Assembly: GCA_041395325.1 (NCBI GenBank)
Contig: JAWLAT010000021.1
Span: forward strand, 1 to 64,000
Source: JAWLAT01 sp041395325
Lineage (GTDB): Bacteria; Pseudomonadota; Gammaproteobacteria; Xanthomonadales; SZUA-5
Length of the DNA stretch: 64,000 bases
Direction: 5' to 3'
The position numbers and the translations under genes are program-made. Shown piece after piece: positions 24,166 through 31,306 of the stretch. Numbering within the stretch: the stretch's first letter is position 1; each line of letters begins with the position of its first letter. The notes under the pieces are model-generated. The model had not been told where the DNA came from. It did not search any database and worked only from the letters and a program-made list of their open reading frames with translations.

Positions 24166-26406
24166 ATGACCCTGCGAACCTTGGGCTTTTGGCTGATCGG
24201 CCTGTTGGGCTGGAGCTCCGCCGAGGCCGTCACCATCCTCTACACGGCCAGCGACGCCGATATCCCCAATCCCGAGCGCGGCCTGTTCGAGCAGACCTTC
24301 GCCTATGCCACCGAGCAGGCCCCGGGTCAGGCCTATCAGCCTCTCAGCGGCGACAGCAACTTCATCGGCATGCGCGGGCGCAATCGCACGGTGGCCTGGC
24401 GGCTGGTCAGTCTGCTGGATTTCCGCGACAGCGACACCCTGCCCGCGGGTTTGATCGACGCACTGACAACCGACTTCAACACCGCCCGCACCAATGGGGT
24501 CAAGCTGTATCTGCGCTTTGCCTACAGCTTCAACGGCAGTGGCAGCTTCACCGAGGTGCCGATCGATCGAACGCTGTTGCACATCCAGCAGCTGGGCGCG
24601 CTGCTGAGCACGCACGCCGATGTGATCACGCATCTGGATGCCGGCATGCTGGGACGCTACGGCGAGTGGTATTCACCGACCGGCGAGATCACCCCGGCGA
24701 TGCGCAGTGCCGTGGTGGCCGCCTGGCTGGCCGCGCTGCCGACCGATCGCGCCATCACCCTGCGCGCCCCCGCCTACAAACAGGCTCAGTTTGGCAGTAC
24801 GGCGCTGAGCGAGGGCTTCGATGGCAGCGACGCCGCCCGAGTCGGTCATCACAACGATTGCTACCTGAAGTCGCTGTCCGATCTGGGTACTTACAGCGGC
24901 GAGCCGACTGCGCGCGCGGCGGAGAAGGCCTATGTCGCCGCCGAAACCCGCTTCGTGCCGATGAGCGGTGAAACCTGCGGTCGCTTCGCCATCGAACCCA
25001 GCTTCGAGACCTGCGGTGCCGGTGAGGATTGCAGCAACCGCAGCGACTGCCCGACGGCACTGGCCGAATCGGCCGCGCACCACTGGTCGCTGCTCAATGC
25101 GCGCTATCACCCGGCGCTGGTGGATGACCCGGGCGGCGACTGGGCCGTGCAAGGCTGCCTGAACGACTTCCGCCGTCGACTGGGCTATCGCCTGCAACTG
25201 GTCAGCGCGACGCTGCCAGACTCGGCCGCGGTCGGCGGCAACTGCGCCTGGAACACGCGTGTCGTGATGCGCAACGTGGGCTTCGCCGCCCCCTTCAATT
25301 CGCGTGGCTGGTCGCTGGTGTTCGAATCGGTGAGCACCGGCGCGCTGACCACGCTGGACTTGCGCACGGTCACACAGCCCCGCAGTGATCCGCGGCACTG
25401 GCTGCCGGAACTGGACAGCTTCGAGCTCAGCCTGGGTGCGCGCCCGCCTGCCGGTCTGGCGCCCGGCCAGTACCGGCTGCTGCTGGCGCTGCCGGATGGC
25501 CGCACCAGCCTGGCGCCGGACCCGGATTACGCCATCCAGTTGGCCAATATCGGGCTGTGGGATGGCGCGCGCGGCCTCAATCGGCTCAACCACACGGTCA
25601 CACTCACCAGTTGCAGCGGATCCTATCCGGTGCTGAGCGCCGGCACCGTGACGACCACGGCCGGCGCAACGGTGCCGCTGTCCGTGTCATTTGTCGATGG
25701 CGGGATCGGCCTGGCGGGTGTGCAGTTCGATCTCAGCTACGACCCGCAGCTGGGGCAGCCGAACCTAGCCCAGGCCAGCGCCAGCAACGGCGTGGCACCG
25801 ACCTGCGCCCTGCCCGCCTCGGCGCCCGGGCAGATCCGTTGCGTCGCCTTTCCTGCGATCGGCAACCTGCCACCCAGCTTCAGCTTCCTGTTGCCCTTCA
25901 CAGTGGACGCCGGCGCCAGCCCGGGCAGCGGCTTCGCGCTGGCCTTGTCGCGTCACGAGTTTGTCGATGACCTGGGCGAACTGGTCGCCGGTGGTCTGGT
26001 CGACGGCAGCCTCAATGTGCTGGCCGAGCCGGCGCCGCCCCAGCTGACGGCCGTACCCGTGCCCGGCAGCACCATCGACTTCGGCAATCTCGTTCCTGGC
26101 CAGACGCGGTCGGCCAGCATCGAGCTGGTCAACTCGGCCGCGGCCGGCAGCAGCGATCTGCTGCTGAGCCAATGCAGCATCAGTGGCAGCGCCACCTTCA
26201 GCTTGACGGGATCACCTGCGTTCCCGGTCAACCTGGCACCGGCGCAGTCCCTGTCCCTCAATGTCGTGTTCGCACCCACCGCAGTGGGTACACAGATGGC
26301 CACCTTGAGCTGCACGCACAACGCCGCTGGCAGTCCGGCCAGCTTTGCGCTGACCGGGACGGGGGTCGGCGATGCCTTGCTGAGCGATGGCTTCGAGACG
26401 CCTTGA
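24166..26406 (+). CDS. Secreted DUF4874/DUF4832 protein with cohesin-like and ASH-like domains
   Basis: This 746-residue exported protein has a signal peptide at 1-21 (ends SSAEA). Residues 28-190 (NPERGLFEQ, RLVSLLDFRD, GVKLYLRFAYSF, HLDAGMLGRYGEWY) and about 195-470 match the DUF4874 and DUF4832 pair, thought to be a TIM-barrel glycosidase-like unit. A cohesin-like sandwich (AGVQFDLSYDP) lies at about 480-620, and an ASH/choice-of-anchor-D-like domain (DFGNLVPGQTRSASIELVN) at 630-735. It ends LLSDGFETP. A GGAG site lies 8 bases before the ATG. Sugar binding or cleavage is an inference from the fold family; the catalytic residues are not established. Confidence 0.82.
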   Translation: MTLRTLGFWLIGLLGWSSAEAVTILYTASDADIPNPERGLFEQTFAYATEQAPGQAYQPLSGDSNFIGMRGRNRTVAWRLVSLLDFRDSDTLPAGLIDALTTDFNTARTNGVKLYLRFAYSFNGSGSFTEVPIDRTLLHIQQLGALLSTHADVITHLDAGMLGRYGEWYSPTGEITPAMRSAVVAAWLAALPTDRAITLRAPAYKQAQFGSTALSEGFDGSDAARVGHHNDCYLKSLSDLGTYSGEPTARAAEKAYVAAETRFVPMSGETCGRFAIEPSFETCGAGEDCSNRSDCPTALAESAAHHWSLLNARYHPALVDDPGGDWAVQGCLNDFRRRLGYRLQLVSATLPDSAAVGGNCAWNTRVVMRNVGFAAPFNSRGWSLVFESVSTGALTTLDLRTVTQPRSDPRHWLPELDSFELSLGARPPAGLAPGQYRLLLALPDGRTSLAPDPDYAIQLANIGLWDGARGLNRLNHTVTLTSCSGSYPVLSAGTVTTTAGATVPLSVSFVDGGIGLAGVQFDLSYDPQLGQPNLAQASASNGVAPTCALPASAPGQIRCVAFPAIGNLPPSFSFLLPFTVDAGASPGSGFALALSRHEFVDDLGELVAGGLVDGSLNVLAEPAPPQLTAVPVPGSTIDFGNLVPGQTRSASIELVNSAAAGSSDLLLSQCSISGSATFSLTGSPAFPVNLAPAQSLSLNVVFAPTAVGTQMATLSCTHNAAGSPASFALTGTGVGDALLSDGFETP

Positions 26407-26862
26407 CCCAGAACGGCACCAGATCCGACTCGTGACTCGGCTTCAAGGCACCGAACGCCGGATAGCCACCACCAAACTGCAAATCTCCCGGAAAGCCGCC
26501 GTTGCAGACGGCTGCAGCGCTTGCGTGGTCATCGGCGGATCGCCACTGACCACTGCCGTTAACCGGAACTCCGCCCCCGCCCTCTGACCCGGCGCATTCA
26601 CTGACCGAGCGTGGCCATGTCCGGGCATGACATCGAATGGAAATCCGATTGTGCACAAGCGTGATCGATTCTCTCGCACGACTGCGCGTTCAAGGATGAG
26701 GCATGGTTGCGCGTGAGCACGGTTCGGGCACAGGACACCCACTGCTGTACTGATCGCCCACCAAAAACGGCAACGAATAGCCTCGTTGGATGTTGGTTTT
26801 CATGTGTTGCTGTAACTGCGACCGCCGACCAGCGGTCACTCAATCAACAGGAGAAATTGACG
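26407..26862. other. Intergenic leader of the cysteine-rich peptide gene
   Basis: These 456 bases include a comparatively AT-rich stretch at about 26755-26860, where the promoter of the 26863 gene probably lies. A minus-strand frame gives a Gly-rich translation but has no start site or homology I recognise. No repeat or RNA gene is seen. Confidence 0.45.
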
Positions 26863-27192
26863 ATGCGCAAGTTCCTGCTTTCCATGCTGATGTTGGCCAT
26901 TTCGTTCTCGTTCGGCGCCTCGCTGTACGCTGCCCCGGCTCAGGCCGGTGCCAGTGACAATGGCGTTCCGGTTTGGGTTCAGGACGCACTCGAAGGCGTG
27001 CCCAGCGACCAGAAGGGTGGTCCAGTGACCGACGGAATTGGCGGCGGTGTGGACGATTTCGGCGATTACTTCCCGTGCCTGAGCTACGACGGCACCTACT
27101 GCCCGATCAATGGCGGCCGCTTCCGTTGCATGTGGGACGCCTACAACCCGGGTCTGTGTCATTGCTCCAACAACACCTGGATTTGCGGCTGA
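26863..27192 (+). CDS. Small exported six-cysteine peptide
   Basis: This 109-residue precursor has a strong signal peptide (MRKFLLSMLMLAISFSFG, cleavage near AAPAQA-GA). A flexible Gly/Asp linker (VTDGIGGGVDDFGD) leads to a C-terminal module with six cysteines in the last 40 residues: FPC, TYC, FRC, LCHC, WIC. Six cysteines suggest three disulfides and a compact secreted miniprotein. An AGGAGA site lies 8 bases before the ATG, and a strong hairpin follows the stop, so it is a single-gene transcript. I do not recognise the family. Possible roles include a toxin, inhibitor or surface peptide. Confidence 0.85.
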   Translation: MRKFLLSMLMLAISFSFGASLYAAPAQAGASDNGVPVWVQDALEGVPSDQKGGPVTDGIGGGVDDFGDYFPCLSYDGTYCPINGGRFRCMWDAYNPGLCHCSNNTWICG

Positions 27193-27207
27193 TCCAGAGC
27201 GGAATTT

Positions 27208-27237
27208 CCCATCGCCGGCACCCACGCCGGCGATGGG
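27208..27237 (+). terminator. Strong 12-bp hairpin after the cysteine-rich peptide gene
   Basis: CCCATCGCCGGC and GCCGGCGATGGG form a perfect 12-bp stem with a 6-base loop, 15 bases after the stop codon. No T-run follows. It can act as a terminator or as an RNA-stabilising 3' structure. Confidence 0.6.
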
Positions 27238-27323
27238 AGACACCTTGCACGCCAATCCAGGATCACCAACCCGGCGCGACTCCACAGCAGCTGGATGCGG
27301 CGAACCAGGGCATGCGGCAGCCG

Positions 27324-27611
27324 TCACCCCATGTGTGCCGGGCTGAGCACCGCATTGACCACGGTCGTGTGGTCGATGGTGACTCGGACATTCCTGTCGG
27401 TGAAGGTTGAGAAGCCTTCCATCTGCACAACGATCTCATAGCCACCCGGTTCCACACCGGGGAAGTGATAGCGGCCACCTGCGTCGGATACCGCCATTCT
27501 GGTCGGCGCCGGATTGTTGACGCCGGACAGCTTGATCGTTGCACCGGGCAATGGCTCGGCCTGCGTATCGGTGACCTTGCCAGAGACTGCACCGGCCGGG
27601 TTATTGCTCAT
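27324..27611 (-). CDS. Stand-alone carboxypeptidase-regulatory-like miniprotein 1
   Basis: This 95-residue protein is a single carboxypeptidase-regulatory-like beta-sandwich: AGAVSGKVTDTQAEPLPGAT, then SDAGGRYHFPGVEPGGYEIVV, then GFSTFTDRNVRV. Such domains usually sit in exported receptors or peptidases, but this one has no signal peptide, no membrane helix and no partner domain. The ATG at 27611 has an AGGAG site 7 bases upstream. The neighbouring gene at 27708 is a paralogue, and both lie on the minus strand, convergent with the cysteine-rich peptide. A cytoplasmic location or a non-Sec export route would be needed. Function unknown. Confidence 0.75.
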   Translation of the reverse strand: MSNNPAGAVSGKVTDTQAEPLPGATIKLSGVNNPAPTRMAVSDAGGRYHFPGVEPGGYEIVVQMEGFSTFTDRNVRVTIDHTTVVNAVLSPAHMG

Positions 27612-27707
27612 TTTCGAACTCCTGTTTGAAGATTTTGAGGAACGATGGCGCTGGGCCACCCGGTTCGGCGCCACATGCCCACTGCCAGGTCCATGCGGAC
27701 GCTTCGA

Positions 27708-27986
27708 TCATGCCGGCTGGACTGGAGTCAGCACCGCTTCGACCGTGGTGACTTCACCCGCAGCGACGAGAATGGTCTCGGTGAACGGCGCAAAGCCCAG
27801 AAACTCGGTACTGAGCTGGTATTGGCCTGGCGATAAGCCAACAAAGCGATAGTTGCCATGTGTATCGGACACAACGCTCCTGCTCGGCGTCGACTGTCCT
27901 TGCAGACTGATGACGGTGCCGGGGAGCGCGTCCCCCTTGCTGTCGGTGACGGTGCCCTGGACACCACCGTTGTTGATCTCGTTCAT
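27708..27986 (-). CDS. Stand-alone carboxypeptidase-regulatory-like miniprotein 2
   Basis: This 92-residue paralogue of the 27324 gene shares GVQGTVTDSKGDALPGTVI, SDTHGNYRFVGLSPGQYQL, GFAPFTETILV and the AVLTP ending. It also lacks a signal peptide. The ATG at 27986 sits 9 bases after a TGGAG element; the frame stays open upstream to 28334, but that extension reads as non-protein. The 96-bp spacing to the downstream paralogue allows co-transcription. The pair looks like a local duplication of a one-domain cytoplasmic or leaderless-exported protein. No function can be given. Confidence 0.7.
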   Translation of the reverse strand: MNEINNGGVQGTVTDSKGDALPGTVISLQGQSTPSRSVVSDTHGNYRFVGLSPGQYQLSTEFLGFAPFTETILVAAGEVTTVEAVLTPVQPA

Positions 27987-28538
27987 GCTTGATGCTCCAG
28001 GGGGTTGAACAAGACCATGGGCAAGAGAAACTGAAAGTGAGTCTGGCGTACTGCGCTTGACGACGACCGGGCAGATCCTGACGCGGAGGGGGCGTCGCCC
28101 CCGCCGACAAACTGCCGCCAGTCGCCGGGTTCTCTCACTCGGTTGTCCCGGCATGACAGCCATCGAAGAGACTCCCGACTCGGTAGCCCCCATCCCCATC
28201 AACAGGGCCAGCCATCCCATCACGGCCTGGACCGGAGCTGCGCCAGCTTGCCGCTTAACGACGCCCTGGACGGGCAGACACCCTGCGGCGAGCTCCACCA
28301 AATCTGTTCGCAGGCGTCGATCCGTTCCGGTCATGCCGCCCTCGATGGCGCCGACTGCCCACGACTGCGGTCAGTACCCAACACGCTGACGGATCACCGA
28401 AATCCGCAACCCGTTGGCAGTTATCCGCAGCTGGCCAGCCGGCGCTGTCGTTTCCCACCAGGCCGGGCGTTGTTCCGGACATCGACGCCCATCACAACCC
28501 GTCGATGTTCGAAGCATCCGCCCATTGAGGAGAACGAC
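27987..28538. other. Divergent intergenic region
   Basis: These 552 bases lie between the miniprotein genes and the DJ-1/PfpI gene. Frames are open on both strands, but none has a ribosome binding site or convincing composition. Promoters for both directions should be here. I see no repeat or RNA gene. Confidence 0.45.
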
Positions 28539-29309
28539 ATGAGTACGAAGACATCCCGCAAGATCCTGTCTCGAGCCCTGTTGGCTGGACTGGCCACGCT
28601 GACCGCCGTCAGCGCATCGGCCGCCGATGGCGCAGGGCCGGTCCTGATGGTGATCGCCAACCAGGATTTCCACTACGCCGAATACAGCCGTGTTCGCAGC
28701 TCGATCGAAGCGGCCGGACTGGAAGTCGTGGTCGCCGCGGCCACCACCCGCAGTGCCAAGCCACAGGACCGCGGCGTGGCCACCCAGGTGCTGCCCGATC
28801 TGGCGCTGGCCAACGTCGATGCCGAGGACTACTCGGCCATCGTATTCGTCGGCGGCTGGGGCTCATCGCAGTATCAATACGGCTTCGAAGGCACCTATCA
28901 CAACTCGGCCTACCAGCCGCAGCCCGGCGTCGTCTTCGACGTCAATCGCCTGGTCAAGGCCTTCGACGTGGCCGACAAGCCGGTGGCGGCGATCTGCCAC
29001 GGCGTGACCGTGCTGGCCTGGGCCCGCGTCGACGGTGTCAGTCCGCTGCAAGGCCACACGGTGGTGGCCACGCCGGGCGGCATGCCCGGGTTCCGCTCCG
29101 GCAGCCTGGACTTTGCCGATGCGCAGTACCCGGCCCGCTGGCAGATCGAAGCCAATGGCGCCACGATGCTGACGGCCGGATCGATCGGCGATCCGCTGAG
29201 CGCGGCCGACGACGTGGTGGTCGACGGCAACATCATCACCGCGGAGAACGATGACTCCGCCGATCGTTTCGCCAGGCAGATCGCCCTGGCCGTTCGACCG
29301 GGCCGTTGA
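28539..29309 (+). CDS. Exported DJ-1/PfpI family protein
   Basis: This 256-residue protein has a Sec signal peptide (ALLAGLATLTAVSASA-AD) followed by a DJ-1/PfpI domain: VLMVIANQDFHYAEY, SAIVFVGGWG, and the nucleophile elbow AAICHGVTVLA with Cys153 and the adjacent His. The C-terminal part carries the late strands (DDVVVDGNIITAEND). DJ-1 relatives are mostly cytoplasmic deglycases, chaperones or peptidase-like proteins, so a periplasmic member is uncommon. An insertion at about residues 105-135 (YGFEGTYHNSAYQPQPG) distinguishes it. The ATG at 28539 follows GAGGAGAACGAC; the frame is open upstream to 28143 but without a site. Confidence 0.83.
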   Translation: MSTKTSRKILSRALLAGLATLTAVSASAADGAGPVLMVIANQDFHYAEYSRVRSSIEAAGLEVVVAAATTRSAKPQDRGVATQVLPDLALANVDAEDYSAIVFVGGWGSSQYQYGFEGTYHNSAYQPQPGVVFDVNRLVKAFDVADKPVAAICHGVTVLAWARVDGVSPLQGHTVVATPGGMPGFRSGSLDFADAQYPARWQIEANGATMLTAGSIGDPLSAADDVVVDGNIITAENDDSADRFARQIALAVRPGR

Positions 29310-29372
29310 TGCCACGCGACAACCGGATCGGGTGGCGGCGCTGCCGTCGTCGCCCGATCTGAGCTGTCGACG

Positions 29373-30590
29373 CTACCGGCCCAATGGCGACCGCCTCGCC
29401 AGACTGGCCTGGCCACCGTCCCATTCCAGATCGATCTGACCGCCACCCAGCGCCGTCAACGCGGCGCGGATGCCGGCGCAGGAGGCACTGACCGGCTCGC
29501 CATTGATCGCCTTGATCGCCTCACCGACCTTCAGGCCGGCCCGCGCTGCCGGCGAGTCTTCCCAGACCAGCGACACCGACACGGGATCTGCATAGGACAG
29601 CTGCAGACCGAAGCCGGATCGCTCGAATGGGCCGGGTCGATAGGACTCGAAGTAGGCGGATCTGGAGCGCGGATCGAGTGTCACGACGAAGTGTTCGAGC
29701 AGCGAGGCGCCCAGCAGCGATGGCGGATCGTCCCGTCGCATCGCCACGACTCGCCCCAGGTCCAGGCCGTCGATGGAGAAGTCCTTCAGTTCGGCCAGCA
29801 GCTGCGGGCCTGTCGCAGCGGCGCCGCCGAGCGAGGTCCCGGCCGAACCATGGCCAGCCCGTGTCGCACCCACGCCTCGCCCGCGCCGAGCCCCCTCCAG
29901 ATCCGGCGCCGCGATGGCCAGATACTCGGGCGAGCCCGTGTCCAGCATGGCCTTGCTGGTGGCTTTGCGGCCCAGACCAATGTCAAAGATCGGCGCGTGG
30001 GGATAGCCGAAGTCATGCAACGTCAGGCGCTGTGCCGTGCCGATGTGATCCAGATCTTCCAGCCGCGTGGCACAGCGCAGCACGCCATCGGGCAGGTCGA
30101 TCTGCCAGGCGCACAGGGGCAGGATCTCCGAGCCGAGCACGCCGTTGCCGAGCAGGCAGGCGGTGGCGGCGTCGCGCGAGAGCTCGGCGGCGAAGATCGG
30201 CGTCTTTCTGAACACCACGCCACCCAAGGTCAGATCCGCCTGCACGATCTGACTCTGAATGACCGTTCCGTGCGCGTCCCTGCCCTGACTCTGGCCGACC
30301 ACCGGCAGACCCAGTTCGCGCGCCAGTGCGGCATCAATCATCGACGGTGAGCCGGTGTCGAAGACGAAGCGCAGCGGCCGTCCGGCGATCTCCACTTCCA
30401 CCTGCAACTTGGTGCCCAGCGTCTGCAGCGGCAGTTCCAGACTGAAGTCCGGCGCTGCAACGAAGGGGCCATCGGTCATCCAGGACGGCGGGCCACTCTG
30501 GGCCATTCCGGCGGGCATGCCCACCAGCCACAGGACCGTGACGACCAACGGCACGAAGCGCTCGCCCAAGGTTGCTTGCGTCGACCGCAT
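29373..30590 (-). CDS. Exported retropepsin-like aspartic protease with PDZ domain
   Basis: This 405-residue exported protein has a signal peptide at 1-30 (ends PAGMAQ). Two retropepsin-like aspartic protease motifs occur in one chain: FVFDTGSPSMID (Asp78) and AMLDTGSPEYLAI (Asp near 217). The single polypeptide could therefore form the pseudo-dimer active site that viral-type enzymes make from two subunits. A PDZ domain lies at about 320-395 (VWEDSPAARAGLKVGEAIKAINGEPV). A GGAGG site lies about 6 bases before the ATG. It should act in the periplasm on proteins or peptides; substrates are unknown. PDZ domains often read C-termini, which makes it worth testing against the GFE-ending proteins of this region. 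Confidence 0.83.
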   Translation of the reverse strand: MRSTQATLGERFVPLVVTVLWLVGMPAGMAQSGPPSWMTDGPFVAAPDFSLELPLQTLGTKLQVEVEIAGRPLRFVFDTGSPSMIDAALARELGLPVVGQSQGRDAHGTVIQSQIVQADLTLGGVVFRKTPIFAAELSRDAATACLLGNGVLGSEILPLCAWQIDLPDGVLRCATRLEDLDHIGTAQRLTLHDFGYPHAPIFDIGLGRKATSKAMLDTGSPEYLAIAAPDLEGARRGRGVGATRAGHGSAGTSLGGAAATGPQLLAELKDFSIDGLDLGRVVAMRRDDPPSLLGASLLEHFVVTLDPRSRSAYFESYRPGPFERSGFGLQLSYADPVSVSLVWEDSPAARAGLKVGEAIKAINGEPVSASCAGIRAALTALGGGQIDLEWDGGQASLARRSPLGR

Positions 30591-30747
30591 CTTCGGCCTC
30601 CGACTCGATTGGGCGGGCCAGTGTCGTCAGCCAACCCGCCCGCGTCCATGCTCCCGCCAACGGCCGCTCAGACTGCCTTTACAGGCCTGCAGCCCGTTTG
30701 GCGCCGCGGCCAGCTCCGACGGCGGAATGTCAATTCACTGCTGTCGC

Positions 30748-31188
30748 TCACTCCACCAGTGTGATCTGCGTGGTGTTCTCGGCCAGCAGCTGGTACTGGT
30801 GGTAATAGCGGGTCGAGCGCTGGCCTTCACCATCGGTCAGCTAGATCCGCACCCGCCGCGCCTGGCCCATCACGGCAATTCGTCGGCCCTGCAGCGCAGA
30901 AAGCGATACCCCAAGGCGCTGTTCCAGCGCCGGCACCATGGCTGTGCGCAGGCGAATGGTCAGGCAGTCGGGATGACGATAATCCGCTTCGGAGTTCAGG
31001 AAGGTCCAGTCGCCGCGCTCGCCCATACCCTGAACCACAAAGCTGAAATGGCCGCGAGCCGCCTTGTCTGGACTGGCGTTGATCGCATGGATGGCTTCGG
31101 TTGGCGTCAGCCACTGTTGCGGGTCCGTCGAGACTGCCGAGCAGGCTGCCAGCGACAGCGCCAGCGCAATCATCAGGGTTGCGCGCAT
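30748..31188 (-). pseudogene. Lipoprotein gene interrupted by an in-frame amber codon
   Basis: The gene starts at 31188 with a lipoprotein signal (ALALSLAAC). It gives 115 residues, including FSFVVQGMGERGDWTFLNSE, DCLTIRL and AVMGQARRVRI, then meets TAG at 30841-30843. The same frame continues with plausible protein for 31 residues (LTDGEGQRSTRYYHHQYQ, ending TTQITLVE) to a TGA at 30748. The context suggests Tyr at the stop position, since one base change from TAC or TAT gives TAG. Either a truncated lipoprotein is made or the gene is dead. It is divergent from the sensor kinase at 31307. Confidence 0.65.
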
Positions 31189-31306
31189 GTGGGAGATCCT
31201 CGCGACTTGGCCGGTTGCCGCGGCGAAGTCTGGTGAGCCCCCTGGGATCAGGCAAGCCCCCGGACACCGTGCGCGCTATGCTCGGTCCGGGTACAGGGGG
31301 GCACCC

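Noticed and set aside
26258..26656. Minus-strand frame with a Gly-rich, protein-like stretch (GGFPGDLQFGGGYPAFGA)
   Set aside because: No ribosome binding site, no signal peptide, and the frame runs into antisense of the 24166 gene; too weak to call.
28143..28538. N-terminal extension of the DJ-1/PfpI gene
   Set aside because: GAGGAG and a signal peptide mark the start at 28539; the extension is Arg/His-rich shadow-like sequence.
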